A DNA stretch of 64,000 nucleotides, taken from the NCBI GenBank assembly GCA_963775395.1, contig CAVZIX010000004.1, forward strand, positions 1 to 64,000, given 5' to 3'. The notes under the pieces are model-generated. The model was given only the letters and a program-made list of their open reading frames with translations, had not been told where the DNA came from and made no database searches. Position numbers and translations under genes: made by a program. Each line of letters starts with the position of its first letter. Position 1 is the first letter of the stretch. Shown one piece after another: positions 30,053 through 38,725 of this stretch. This stretch comes from JAIBJN01 sp963775395 (lineage in GTDB: Bacteria; Actinomycetota; Thermoleophilia; Gaiellales; Gaiellaceae).

Positions 30053-30984
30053 GTGATGGTGCGCGCCAGTCCGTCCTCGAAGGACGTGGCGGCACGCCAG
30101 CCGAGCAGCCGCTCGGCCTTCTCGGTCGAGCCGATGTGGCGGTCGACCTGCCCCGGCCGCTCGGGGAGGTGGACCTTCAGGGACGTGGGCTTCCCGAGCT
30201 GCTCGAGGACGATGTCGGCGATCCGCGAGACGGAGATGTCGACACCGGTCGCGATGTTCAGGACCTCGCCCGCGATGTCGTCGATGTCGGCCGCGAGGAC
30301 GGCGTCGATCGCCTCGGCGTGGTCCTGGACGTAGAGCCAGTCGCGCGATGCGTGCCCGTCACCGTGCACGGTCAAGGGCAGGTCGGCGAGCGCCTGCGTG
30401 ATGAAGCGCGGCACGACCTTCTCCGGGTGCTGGTACGGGCCGTAGTTGTTGAACGGCCTGACGATGACGATCGGGAGCCCGTAGGTGACGTAGTAGGAGT
30501 AGGCGAGGCGGTCGGCGCCGGCCTTCGTCGCCGCGTAGGGCGAGCGGGGGTTGAGCGGGTGCTCCTCGTCCATGGGAGCGCTCTCGGCCGTCCCGTAGAC
30601 CTCGCTCGAGGAGATGAGCACCAGGCGCTCGACCGGGTCCTCGCGAATGGCGTCCAGGAGAATCCGCGTCCCCTCGACGTTCGTGGCCACGAACTCGCGC
30701 GCCCCCTCCACGATCGACTTCTCCACGTGGGACTCGGCGGCAGCGTTGATGATCACGTCCACCTCGCGGACGATCTCGCCGACGAGCTCGCGATTGCGGA
30801 TGTCCCCGTGCACGAACGAGAGCCGCTCGTGCCCCATCACGTCGGAGAGGTTGTCGACGTTGCCCGCGTACGTGAGCGCGTCGAGCGAGACGACGTCGTG
30901 CGGCGTCGCCGCCAGGAGGTGCCTGACGAAGCTCGACGAGATGAAGCCGGCGCCGCCGGTCACGAGGATGCGCTTGCGGGTCAC
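29971..30984 (-). CDS. dTDP-glucose 4,6-dehydratase-like SDR
   Basis: An extended SDR of about 337 residues that should make a 4-keto-6-deoxy nucleotide sugar. Blocks are VTGGAGFISSSFVRHLL, AAAESHVEKSIVEGAREFVATN, SSSEVYGTAES, YAATKAGADRLAYSYY, FNNYGPYQHPEK and ASRDWLYVQDHAEAID. Two deviations from textbook RmlB are visible: the third glycine of the Rossmann motif is Ser, and the usual catalytic T-D-E before VYG reads S-S-E. So the donor may not be dTDP-glucose. It starts with ATGA overlapping the preceding GT2 gene. Confidence 0.85.
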   Translation of the reverse strand: MTRKRILVTGGAGFISSSFVRHLLAATPHDVVSLDALTYAGNVDNLSDVMGHERLSFVHGDIRNRELVGEIVREVDVIINAAAESHVEKSIVEGAREFVATNVEGTRILLDAIREDPVERLVLISSSEVYGTAESAPMDEEHPLNPRSPYAATKAGADRLAYSYYVTYGLPIVIVRPFNNYGPYQHPEKVVPRFITQALADLPLTVHGDGHASRDWLYVQDHAEAIDAVLAADIDDIAGEVLNIATGVDISVSRIADIVLEQLGKPTSLKVHLPERPGQVDRHIGSTEKAERLLGWRAATSFEDGLARTITWYEQNRPWWEAALRAEQTASGSASSS

Positions 30985-31952
30985 GAGAGCTCCTGATCGA
31001 TGGTGTAGAGGGGCCGCCCCTCCACGTCACGCTGAATCCGCCCCAGGTACTCCCCGACAAGGGCGAGGATGAATCCTTGCACGGCGAGCACGCCGAGGAC
31101 GAGGCCACCGAGGAAGAGCAGCCCCGGGAAGTCGCCGTTCACGACCCAGACCACGATTCCCCAGACGCCGACGGCGATCGTCAGGACTCCGCAGATGGCC
31201 CCGATGAGGACGCCCGCCCACTGGATCGGCTGCGGCCAGAAGCCCGCGAGCACGTGCAGCGCGAGCCGGATGAGCCGGAAGGGCGAGTAGCGCGAGCCGT
31301 CGGCGCGCGCCTGGTGCGCGAGGTCGACCTCGACCACGCTTGCGCCCGCCGAGAGGACGAGCGCCTTCGTGAACTTCTGCTTGCCGATGACGCCGAGCAC
31401 CGGCTCGATCGCCGAGCGCGAGTACGCGTTGAAGGCGCAGCCGAAGTCGGCGATCTCGACGCCCGTGAAGCGCCTGAGCATGCCGTTGACCATCTTGGAC
31501 GGAAACGTGCGGCCCCAGGAGTCGTCGCGGCCGCGACGCCGCCCGCTGGCGACGTCCGCCCCGCCCTCGACCGCGGCGATCAGCTTCGGGAGGTCCTCGG
31601 GGACGTTCTGAAGGTCGGCGTCCATGGTCACGATGATGTCGCCGCGCGCCCGCGAGAGGCCGGCGTGCATGGCCGGGTGCTGGCCGAAGTTCCGCTTCAG
31701 GCGCACCGCCCGAACAGGCGGCTCGGCGGCCACGAGGCGCTCGGCGATCGCCCAGGTTCCATCGCTCGAGCCGTCGTCGACGACGATCAGCTCGTAGGGC
31801 TTGCCGAGGCCTGCGAGCGTGGCCAGAGCCCGCCTGCAAACCTCCTCGAGAGTGCCCTCCTCGTTGAAGACGGGGACGACGAGGCTGACGACGGGGAGCG
31901 GTGCCTCGGCCAGTCGTGGAGCGGGCTGCGCCGCCGTCTCTGCCTCGGCCAT
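30981..31952 (-). CDS. Polyprenyl-phosphate glycosyltransferase (ArnC/GtrB-like GT2), first gene of the operon
   Basis: GT-A domain with VSLVVPVFNEEGTLEEVCRRAL, LIVVDDGSSDGTWAIAERL, RNFGQHPAMHAGLSRARGD and VTMDADLQNVPEDLPKLI, the DxD-containing signature of undecaprenyl-phosphate sugar transferases. DFGCAFNAYSRSAIEPVLG and two C-terminal helices (ADPs around residues 235-300) anchor it in the membrane. ATG 31952 lies 7 nt after a TAGCCT box, so the transcript is probably leaderless and this is the first gene of the long polysaccharide operon. It likely makes a lipid-linked sugar for a GT-C enzyme. Confidence 0.87.
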   Translation of the reverse strand: MAEAETAAQPAPRLAEAPLPVVSLVVPVFNEEGTLEEVCRRALATLAGLGKPYELIVVDDGSSDGTWAIAERLVAAEPPVRAVRLKRNFGQHPAMHAGLSRARGDIIVTMDADLQNVPEDLPKLIAAVEGGADVASGRRRGRDDSWGRTFPSKMVNGMLRRFTGVEIADFGCAFNAYSRSAIEPVLGVIGKQKFTKALVLSAGASVVEVDLAHQARADGSRYSPFRLIRLALHVLAGFWPQPIQWAGVLIGAICGVLTIAVGVWGIVVWVVNGDFPGLLFLGGLVLGVLAVQGFILALVGEYLGRIQRDVEGRPLYTIDQELS

Positions 31953-31965
31953 CCGCCGCAGGCTA
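31953..31965 (-). promoter_or_regulatory. Probable leaderless promoter of the 17-gene polysaccharide operon
   Basis: On the minus strand TAGCCT (31965-31960) is followed by 7 nt and ATG 31952. There is no ribosome-binding site. No clear -35 is seen. Downstream genes overlap or lie within 82 bases of each other to 11596, and no terminator-like hairpin with a T-run was noticed. Confidence 0.5.
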
Positions 31966-31999
31966 CCATCGGCACGATCTCGTTCGGCGCGATTCCGGG

Positions 32000-32014
32000 T
32001 ACCCTTCGACCAGG
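32000..32014 (+). promoter_or_regulatory. Probable leaderless promoter of the IF-2B-like gene
   Basis: TACCCT (32000-32005) ends 9 nt before ATG 32015. The region is divergent from the polysaccharide operon, with 62 bases between the two start codons. Confidence 0.45.
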
Positions 32015-32830
32015 ATGCACGCCGAGATCACAGCACGCGTCGAGCGCATCGCCGCGGACGACAAGCACGGCGCCAGCTGGCTCGCCAAGGAGTCGGTCGA
32101 GGCAGTCGTGGCGGCCGTCGAGCTGGGGGAAGACCCGATCGCAGTCGCCCGCGAGCTCGTCCAGGCGCGGCCAACGATCGGCGCCATCGCCGGCGCGCTC
32201 GGCCGGGTGCTCGTCGCCGGACGCACGCCCGAGCAGCTCGTCGAGGAGGCGCATGCCCTCATCGGCTCGCGTGAACGCGCCGCCGCGACGATCGCCGTGC
32301 TCGTCGCCCCTCAGGTCTCGGAGCGCGTCGTCATGACCCACTCGGCTTCGGCCACCGCACGCGAGGCGCTCATCCACGGCAACCCCGCCCGGGTGGTCTG
32401 CACGGTCTCGGATCCCGTCGGCGAGGGACGCGAGTTCGCGAAGGAGCTCACGGAGGCGGGCCTCACGACCGAGGTCGTCGCCGACGGGGACGCCGGACAT
32501 GCAGTCCAGAGCGTCGGCCTGCTGCTCCTCGGCGCGGACACGGTCTTCCACGACGGCTCGCTCCTGAACAAGGTGCACACGGAGCCGCTCACCAGGGCCG
32601 CCATCGAGGCCGGCGTGCCGGTGGTCGTCGCCTGCGAGGTGCTGAAGCTGGCCCCGGACGACCCTGTCCAGCCCGACGAGGACCGCGTCGACCTGACGCC
32701 CCCGGAGCAGATCACGAGCTACGTGACGGAGGAAGGCATCTTCGAGCCGGACGAGATCGCCGCGCTCGTCGACCGCACGCCGTTCCTCGCCGAGGGCTAC
32801 GAGCTCCTCAAGCGCCCGACGCACGCCTAG
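32015..32830 (+). CDS. eIF-2B alpha/MtnA-like sugar-phosphate isomerase family protein
   Basis: About 271 residues with the IF-2B fold: an N-terminal helical part (ASWLAKESVEAVVAAVEL) and a C-terminal Rossmann-like part with VVMTHSASATAREAL, VVCTVSDPVGEGREFAKEL, GADTVFHDGSLLNKVHTEPL and VPVVVACEVLKLAPDD. The DGSLLNKV-type block corresponds to the catalytic D-G-x-x-x-N/K region of methylthioribose-1-phosphate and ribose-1,5-bisphosphate isomerases. It is a bacterial relative, not a translation factor. It stands alone between the polysaccharide operon and a sulfotransferase; the substrate is unknown. Confidence 0.82.
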   Translation: MHAEITARVERIAADDKHGASWLAKESVEAVVAAVELGEDPIAVARELVQARPTIGAIAGALGRVLVAGRTPEQLVEEAHALIGSRERAAATIAVLVAPQVSERVVMTHSASATAREALIHGNPARVVCTVSDPVGEGREFAKELTEAGLTTEVVADGDAGHAVQSVGLLLLGADTVFHDGSLLNKVHTEPLTRAAIEAGVPVVVACEVLKLAPDDPVQPDEDRVDLTPPEQITSYVTEEGIFEPDEIAALVDRTPFLAEGYELLKRPTHA

Positions 32831-32832
32831 CT

Positions 32833-33612
32833 CTACCAGCCGTCGGCGCGCTCCAGGTCCCGCAGGCTGTAGCCGAAGCGCCGCACCCGCCGCTCGTAGC
32901 GCGCCGTGACCAGGGGGAAGTAGGCGCGCCAGAAGAGGCCGCTCTTCGACAGCGCTCGCCAGCGCTCGAAGTAGCGGCGGTTCGGGCCGGGGTCGAGGTC
33001 GGCCGCAGGCGCATCGCCGTCGAGGCCGAGGAAACCGAGGACGCCCGCGAGCGCGGCCGCCGGGTCGCGCACGAGGTCCTCGTAGAGGAGCATGTGAACG
33101 CGCTCGAGGTGCGGGCGGTCGGCCTCGAAGAGCTCGTGGCAGTGGAGCCAGTGCTCGACGAGGCGGTCGTAGCGCCTGGTCTGGCGCCACTTCGCCGTGG
33201 CGAGCGAGACCGCCACGGGGTGGCGGGCGAGCACCACGAACGACGCCTCCGGAAAGAGCGCCTGGAGGAAGCGGGTCTTGAGGAGGTTCGGCGGCGATTT
33301 CTCCACGAGGAGGTGTCTGGAGAGGTCCCAGTGCGGCGACCAGGCGGCGAGCAGGCGCTCTCTGCTGCCCTCCCCGACGAGCGGCGAGGCCTCGGTCAGG
33401 TGCGCGCGCTCGTCGAAGCCGAAGCGCCCGGGCCCGCCGAAGACCTTCGCGGGCGGGTAGACGCGCTGGAGGTGCTGCCCCTCGTCCTCGGGCACGCCCG
33501 TGTCGTCGAAGCCGCTGACCTCCGGGTGGCCGCCGAGGATGCGCGCGAGCAGCGTCGTCCCGCTCCGGTGCAGGCCGCAGACGAAGACCAGGCGGTGCTG
33601 CCCGTCACTCAC
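32833..33612 (-). CDS. PAPS-dependent sulfotransferase (second)
   Basis: The 5'-PSB loop VCGLHRSGTTLLARILGG is at the N-terminus and the 3'-phosphate region FVVLARHPVAVSLATAK near residue 120, so PAPS binding is likely. Other visible blocks are LVEKSPPNLLKTRFLQALFP and LLYEDLVRDPAAALAGVLGFLG. GTG 33612 lies 8 nt after a TACGAT box (33626-33621), giving a leaderless start; upstream in-frame codons overlap the divergent gene and are poor in quality. The gene is convergent with the IF-2B-like gene (2 bases between stops). The acceptor is probably a glycan or glycolipid of the neighbouring locus. Confidence 0.85.
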   Translation of the reverse strand: MSDGQHRLVFVCGLHRSGTTLLARILGGHPEVSGFDDTGVPEDEGQHLQRVYPPAKVFGGPGRFGFDERAHLTEASPLVGEGSRERLLAAWSPHWDLSRHLLVEKSPPNLLKTRFLQALFPEASFVVLARHPVAVSLATAKWRQTRRYDRLVEHWLHCHELFEADRPHLERVHMLLYEDLVRDPAAALAGVLGFLGLDGDAPAADLDPGPNRRYFERWRALSKSGLFWRAYFPLVTARYERRVRRFGYSLRDLERADGW

Positions 33613-33668
33613 GCCGGAATATCGTAGTGACGCTTGGACCCACGGCCTCACGACTACAATGGCCCGCC
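33613..33668. promoter_or_regulatory. Divergent leaderless promoters
   Basis: On the minus strand TACGAT (33626-33621) lies 8 nt before GTG 33612. On the plus strand TACAAT (33655-33660) lies 8 nt before GTG 33669. Neither start has a ribosome-binding site. Confidence 0.55.
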
Positions 33669-34772
33669 GTGCCCGACCGTCCTCTTCGTGTGCTCGGGAT
33701 CGGGAACGTGCGCTCGATCCACCTCCTCCGCTGGGCGAGAACGGTCGCCGCAGCGGGGCACGACGTCCATCTCGCGAGCGACCGCGAGCCGCGCGAAGAC
33801 GATCCGCCGGCGAGCTTCCACTCGATCCAGTCGCTCGGCCTGGCCACACGGGTTCCGTTCGCCCGGCGCGCAGCGATCGCGCCCGCGCTCGGCCGCCTCG
33901 CCAAACGCCTCGACGCGGACGTCGTCCACGCCCATTACCTCCTCCCCTACGGCTACTGGGCCGCCCGCTCCGGCGCCCGCCCGCTCGTCGTCAGCCCGTG
34001 GGGGACCGACGCGCTCGTCCATGGACAGCAGCAGGGAAGGCCGCACGCCGAGGAGGCCGTGCGGGCGGCCGACCTCGTCATCGTCAACTCGCGCGCGCTG
34101 GAGCAGGCCTCGCTGGAGTTGGGCGCGAGCGCGGAGAAGACTCGCCACGTCTTCTGGCACGTCGACCTCGACGGCTTCGCGCCCGAACGGGCGGACCCGG
34201 GCCTCCGCGCATCGCTCGGCTGGCCCGACGACGCCCTCGTCGTCCTCTCGCTCCGCGGGATGCGTCCCGACATGAACCTGGACGTTCTCGTGCAGGCCTT
34301 CGACCGCGTGGCGGCCGAGGAGCCTCGCGCCCGCCTGCTGCTCGCAGGGGCGCCCGGACCAGTGCAGGGCGAGATCGAAGAGCTTGTCGCGCGGCTCGGA
34401 CGGGCCGACCGCGTCGCCTTCCACCGAGTGACGGCCGGCGATCTGCCTCCACTCGTCGCCGCGGCCGACGTCGTCGTCTCGATCGCCAACTCCGACTCGA
34501 CGCCGCCCTCCCTGCTCGAGGCGATGGCTTCGCGCCGGGCCGTGGTCTGCGCGCAGGCGGCCTCGATCGACGAGTGGGTGGGTCAGGGTAACGGCGCGGA
34601 GATGGTTCCCATCCGCGACGTCGACGCCACCGCGGCCGCCGTGCTCGGGCTCCTCCGAGACGAAGACCGCCGACGCGCCTACGGAGAGCGGAACGAACGG
34701 GTTGTGCACGAGACCGTCGGCGACCCGGGCCCCGAGCTCGACCGCCTCTACCGGGAGCTGGTGGCCGCGTGA
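33669..34772 (+). CDS. Family 4 glycosyltransferase
   Basis: GT-B enzyme of about 367 residues. RVLGIGNVRSIHLLRWARTV opens the acceptor domain, with DVVHAHYLLPYGYWAA and LVVSPWGTDALVHGQQQG (the GSD-like acceptor loop reads GTD). The donor domain has VVLSLRGMRPDMNLDVLVQAF and SIANSDSTPPSLLEAMASRRAVV with the distal Glu of the E-x7-E motif. GTG 33669 is 8 nt after TACAAT. The stop overlaps the next gene as GTGA, so both are cotranscribed. Confidence 0.86.
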   Translation: MPDRPLRVLGIGNVRSIHLLRWARTVAAAGHDVHLASDREPREDDPPASFHSIQSLGLATRVPFARRAAIAPALGRLAKRLDADVVHAHYLLPYGYWAARSGARPLVVSPWGTDALVHGQQQGRPHAEEAVRAADLVIVNSRALEQASLELGASAEKTRHVFWHVDLDGFAPERADPGLRASLGWPDDALVVLSLRGMRPDMNLDVLVQAFDRVAAEEPRARLLLAGAPGPVQGEIEELVARLGRADRVAFHRVTAGDLPPLVAAADVVVSIANSDSTPPSLLEAMASRRAVVCAQAASIDEWVGQGNGAEMVPIRDVDATAAAVLGLLRDEDRRRAYGERNERVVHETVGDPGPELDRLYRELVAA

Positions 34773-36391
34773 AGGCCCTCGTCCTCGGCTTCGACGGGGC
34801 CGACTACGAGCTCGTCAGCGACCTCCTGTCCCAGGGGAAGCTGCCGACGATCGCCCGGCTCTCGGCCGACGGCGCCTACGGGCCGCTGCGCTCGACCGTT
34901 CCCGCGATGACCCCGACCGCCTGGTCGTCGTTCCTCACCGGCCTCAACCCCGGCGGCCACGGCATCTTCAACTTCACGAGCAACCCGAACCGGGCGCAGT
35001 CGCGTGTCGAGAACGCGGCGAGCCGCTCGGGCGCGCCCTTCTGGCGGCCGCTCGGCGCTGCAGGCGTGCGCTCGGCGTTCGTGACGATCCCGTTCACGTA
35101 CCCGCCCGAGCCGATCGAGGGAATCCTCGTCACGGGCTACGGCGGGCCGGAACGGCCGGCCATCCTCCCGGAGGGCGCGCGCCGGCGCATCCAGTCGGCG
35201 CAGCCGGACCTCGTCACCGCGCACCACCCCTTGGGCGAGCGCTGGTGGGAGGACTTCCCCCGCTACACGCAGCGGGTGATCGACCACGTGGAGCAGATCG
35301 CCGACGTCTGCCGCCTCTCGTACGAGCTCGAGCCGGGCCTCGACCTCCTCTGTGTCGACTTCATGAGCTCCGACCACATCGGCCACCTGGGCTGGCACCG
35401 GCTCGACCCCGAGCACCCCGCGCACGACCCCGACGATCCGGGCGACGAGATCGTCAGGGTCTACGAGGCCATCGACGCAGCCTGCGCGCACCTGATCGAG
35501 GTGGCCGGCGCCGCTTCCGACGAGGAGCCCACCGCGATCGTGCTCTCCGACCACGGCATGCGCCCGATCCACTGGATGTTCCACATCAACCGGTGGCTCG
35601 AGGAGGCGGGGCATCTGCGCTACCGGCGCCGCTCGCTCCAGGGGCTGAAGGGTACGCGGCTCGACTACGTCTCCAAGGTCGACCAGCGCCTGGCGCGAAC
35701 GAAGCGCCGCTACGGCCGCGGCCTGGACTACCTCCCGTTGCTGCCGCAGCCCGGCGAGGACAGGGTGTTCGGCGAGATCGACTTCGGCTCGACGCGCGCG
35801 TACAGCTTCGGCGCGGGAGGCCAGGTCTTCCTCGGAGAGGCGAGCGGCGCCCTCGGCGACCCGAAGTTCGCCGAGCGGCTGGCGGAGGAGCTGGCGGAGA
35901 TCCGCCACCCGGGCACCGGCGAGCCGGCGTTCACGGTGCACCGCAAGGAGGAGCTCTACAGCGGCCCGCACATGGACAAGGCCCCCGAGCTGGTCGTCAT
36001 CCCGCACGACGAGCGCGTCTACGTCGACGCGAGCCGGCGCCGCTGGACGAGGCCGTTCGACCGCCACGAGAAGCTCGAGCCGAGCATCTACTCCGGCTTC
36101 TCGGGCCACCACGGGCTCACCGGGATCCTGGCCGCAGCGGGGCCGGGGATCCAGCAGGCCGCCGTGCCGGAAGGTGCCGAGATCACCCAGATGGCCGCGA
36201 CGATCCTGCGCCTCTTCGGCCTCGAGCAGGACGGGCTCGACGGCGCGCCGCTCGACGACGTGCTCGGGGAGCTGGAGACCGTCGGGCGCGCCCAGGGGCA
36301 AGCTGCGGCCCGCGCCGCGGAGGGCCCCGTCTACTCCGAGGAGGAAGAGCGCGTCATCCTCGAGCGGCTCCGCGACCTCGGCTACGAGTAG
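34769..36391 (+). CDS. Alkaline-phosphatase-superfamily phosphodiesterase/nucleotide pyrophosphatase
   Basis: About 540 residues of the type I phosphodiesterase fold. The first metal site is in LVLGFDGADYELV, and the nucleophile region is STVPAMTPTAWSSFLTGLNPG with a conserved Thr. VDFMSSDHIGHLGW provides D and H ligands, and AIVLSDHGMRPIHW the D-H pair. The final histidine is in SGHHGLTGIL. No signal peptide is seen, so it appears cytoplasmic. Family members cleave nucleotide phosphodiesters or transfer phospho-groups. Translational coupling with a GT4 and a flippase just downstream suggests a role in envelope polymer synthesis; the substrate is unknown. Confidence 0.83.
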   Translation: MKALVLGFDGADYELVSDLLSQGKLPTIARLSADGAYGPLRSTVPAMTPTAWSSFLTGLNPGGHGIFNFTSNPNRAQSRVENAASRSGAPFWRPLGAAGVRSAFVTIPFTYPPEPIEGILVTGYGGPERPAILPEGARRRIQSAQPDLVTAHHPLGERWWEDFPRYTQRVIDHVEQIADVCRLSYELEPGLDLLCVDFMSSDHIGHLGWHRLDPEHPAHDPDDPGDEIVRVYEAIDAACAHLIEVAGAASDEEPTAIVLSDHGMRPIHWMFHINRWLEEAGHLRYRRRSLQGLKGTRLDYVSKVDQRLARTKRRYGRGLDYLPLLPQPGEDRVFGEIDFGSTRAYSFGAGGQVFLGEASGALGDPKFAERLAEELAEIRHPGTGEPAFTVHRKEELYSGPHMDKAPELVVIPHDERVYVDASRRRWTRPFDRHEKLEPSIYSGFSGHHGLTGILAAAGPGIQQAAVPEGAEITQMAATILRLFGLEQDGLDGAPLDDVLGELETVGRAQGQAAARAAEGPVYSEEEERVILERLRDLGYE

Positions 36392-36413
36392 CCGGGGCGA
36401 CCACGGCGCCGAG

Positions 36414-36428
36414 TAGCCTCTGCCGACG
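36414..36428 (+). promoter_or_regulatory. Probable leaderless promoter of the flippase gene
   Basis: TAGCCT (36414-36419) ends 9 nt before ATG 36429; no ribosome-binding site lies between. The same hexamer is used before the polysaccharide operon at 31965. Confidence 0.45.
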
Positions 36429-37943
36429 ATGAGCGAGGTGCGCGCCGAGGAGACGCTTTCGGACGCCCTGCGTGAGGACGACGACGTCCCGCGTCAGCTC
36501 GGGATCGCCGCCCTCGCATACGACACGGCCATCTACGGCGGCACGCGCGTCGCGGTCAAGTCGCTCGCGTTCCTGCTCGTCCCGCTCTACGCCCACTTCC
36601 TCAGCCCGTCCGAGTTCGGCGTGCTCGAGCTCGTGCTCGCGACCATGGCCCTGATCGACGTCTTCATCGCGCTGCCGGGGACGCTCGCGCGCTTCTTCTT
36701 CGACAAGGACGACCGGATGTGGCGACGGGAGGTAATCACCACCTACTTCGCCATCGAGGCGGCCTACCCCGCCGTCCTGATCGCGGGCGTGATGCTGCTC
36801 TCGGGCCCGCTCGCGGACGGAGTCGCGGGCAAGACGACGTACGCCACGCTCTTCGTCATCGCCCTGGCCGACCTCTACCTGACGAATATCGTCGACCTGC
36901 CGATGGCGCTGTGCCGGCTGCGCCGGAAGCCCATCACGTTCGCCTTCTACGCGCTTTCGCGCGCCGTCACGATGGTCGTCTTCAGCGTCCTCTTCGTGGC
37001 GGTCTGGGAGTACGGGGTCAAGGGGATCCTGCTCGCGTCGCTGGCGAGCGCCGGCGTCGTCTTCGTCCTCTCTGCACGCGAGTGGGTGCGCGATCTCGTC
37101 CCGCGCATCCCGCGCGGCCTCGTACGGGAGATGCTGGAGTTCTCGTGGCCGACGATCCTGAGCGGGATCGCGTTCTACGCCCTCAACTTCCTCAACCGGT
37201 TCTTCGTGGCGAAGTTCCACGGAACGGCGGACACGGGGCTCTTCGGGGCCGCGTTCCGCTACAGCCAGGTCGTCGTCGTCGGCGTCTTCGCCTTCCGCAT
37301 GGGCTGGTCGCAGTGGCACTTCTCGTGGCTCCACACCGAACGGCACCCGCAGATGGTCGCGCGCGGCGCGAACTACTACTTCTTCGCGGTCGGCTTTCTG
37401 GTCGCGCTCGTCTCGCTCTGGATCCTCCCGGTCTTCCACCTGGTCATGCCGGAGCGCTTCTGGGACGCCACCTTCGCCGTCGCGCCGCTCTCGCTGGCCG
37501 CCGCCGCGACCGGCGCGTTCACCGTCTTCGCCGTCGGCGTGAACGTGACCAAGCGGATGCGTCTGCTACTGCCGCTCTCGGCCGGTGCGGCCGTGCTGGC
37601 AATCGGCCTCTATTTCCTGCTCGTCCCGCCGTACTCGTTCCTCGGCGCCGCGTGGGCGACGGCGGTGGCCTTCGGAGCCATGGCGGTCGGGATGCTGGTC
37701 ATCAACCAGCGGATCTACCCGGTGCCCTGGGAGTGGCGCCGCATCGGGCTCGCGATCGTGGTCACGGTCGGGCTCTCCCTCGCGGGGCTCGCTCTCGACG
37801 CCTGGGTGCCCTTCCAGGCCTCGCTCGCCGCCCGCGCCGCACTGACGCTCGCCTACCCGGTCATCCTCGTCGCGCTCGGGTTCTTCCCGCGCAGCGACCT
37901 CGCCGCCATGCGCGACCGCCTGCGCCTCCGCCGCGGCGCCTAG
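36429..37943 (+). CDS. Wzx-type polysaccharide flippase (MOP superfamily)
   Basis: About 504 residues with 14 predicted helices after a 25-residue cytoplasmic leader. The first helix block YGGTRVAVKSLAFLLVPLYAHFLSPSEFGVLEL, seen in segments, is typical of RfbX/Wzx, with arginines early in helices. MLEFSWPTILSGIAFYALNF begins the second half and GRFxxxKF-like FLNRFFVAKFHGTADTGLF follows. It would flip undecaprenyl-linked repeat units for the Wzy proteins encoded on the minus-strand operon. Confidence 0.87.
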   Translation: MSEVRAEETLSDALREDDDVPRQLGIAALAYDTAIYGGTRVAVKSLAFLLVPLYAHFLSPSEFGVLELVLATMALIDVFIALPGTLARFFFDKDDRMWRREVITTYFAIEAAYPAVLIAGVMLLSGPLADGVAGKTTYATLFVIALADLYLTNIVDLPMALCRLRRKPITFAFYALSRAVTMVVFSVLFVAVWEYGVKGILLASLASAGVVFVLSAREWVRDLVPRIPRGLVREMLEFSWPTILSGIAFYALNFLNRFFVAKFHGTADTGLFGAAFRYSQVVVVGVFAFRMGWSQWHFSWLHTERHPQMVARGANYYFFAVGFLVALVSLWILPVFHLVMPERFWDATFAVAPLSLAAAATGAFTVFAVGVNVTKRMRLLLPLSAGAAVLAIGLYFLLVPPYSFLGAAWATAVAFGAMAVGMLVINQRIYPVPWEWRRIGLAIVVTVGLSLAGLALDAWVPFQASLAARAALTLAYPVILVALGFFPRSDLAAMRDRLRLRRGA

Positions 37944-37963
37944 CGCGTTCCCTTCGGCCACGG

Positions 37964-38716
37964 CTAGTCGGACTTGGTGAAGACGAGCATCTTCTGATTG
38001 CGTGGGTTCTGCCAGTCGCCCACGTACTCGGGGCGGAGCTTGGTGCCCTCGCAGATCCACTCGAACGTTGCGAAGTCGTAGTGGAAGAAGTCCTCGTCGA
38101 AGTGCGTCCACAGGCCCGGCTTCTGCTCGACCGAGTCGAGGTTGCGCTTGCCGCCCGCGTTCTCGTAGATCGTCGCGTAGAACTGGCCACCGGGGACCAG
38201 CGCCTCCTCCATCCGCATGAGGCAGCGGATGATGTGGTTGAGCGGGAGGTGCGTGAAGACCGACTGGGCGAGCGCAAAGTCGAACTGCCGGCCGAGCCGC
38301 CGGAAGTCGAAGTCGGCCATCACGGTCAACACCGGGCGCTTCTCGACGAGCCCGTGACGCGGCAGCTCGACCTCCCGCCCGGCCGCGAGCAGCTCGGCGT
38401 GGAGGTCGATGCCGTAGTAGTGGCCGGCCTCGAGGTAGCGGATGAAGTGGACGCCGGCGCGCAGCGGCCCGCAGCCCACGTCGAGGAGGTAGTGCTCCGG
38501 CTTGAGCCCTCGCCCGACGAGGAAATCGAATTGCAGCTGGCCCAGTTCGTCCCACGGCAGTCCGATCGCCTTCCGGTGCCAGTCGGGGTCGACGTAGCGC
38601 CAGTAGCGGCGCGGCAGAGCCCGCTTCAGCGGGCGCTTGACGGAGACCGGGACGTGCGGCGTGACCGACCCGAAAACCCGCTGGGAGACACGCTTGACCT
38701 GGGGCACGCGCGGCAT
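37964..38716 (-). CDS. SAM-dependent methyltransferase
   Basis: About 250 residues. The N-terminal cap (RALPRRYWRYVDPDWHRKAIG) precedes motif I YLLDVGCGPLRAGVHFIRYL, the acidic YYGIDLHAELLAAG, FDFALAQSVFTHLPLNHI and RMEEALVPGGQFYATIYEN. The pattern DVGCGPLR with HLP(L)NHI is common in a widespread methyltransferase group found near glycan genes. ATG 38716 is chosen; longer frames would run through the divergent gene. The 22-base gap to the opposite GTG 38739 holds both promoters. Confidence 0.83.
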   Translation of the reverse strand: MPRVPQVKRVSQRVFGSVTPHVPVSVKRPLKRALPRRYWRYVDPDWHRKAIGLPWDELGQLQFDFLVGRGLKPEHYLLDVGCGPLRAGVHFIRYLEAGHYYGIDLHAELLAAGREVELPRHGLVEKRPVLTVMADFDFRRLGRQFDFALAQSVFTHLPLNHIIRCLMRMEEALVPGGQFYATIYENAGGKRNLDSVEQKPGLWTHFDEDFFHYDFATFEWICEGTKLRPEYVGDWQNPRNQKMLVFTKSD

Positions 38717-38725
38717 CGTAGCCAG

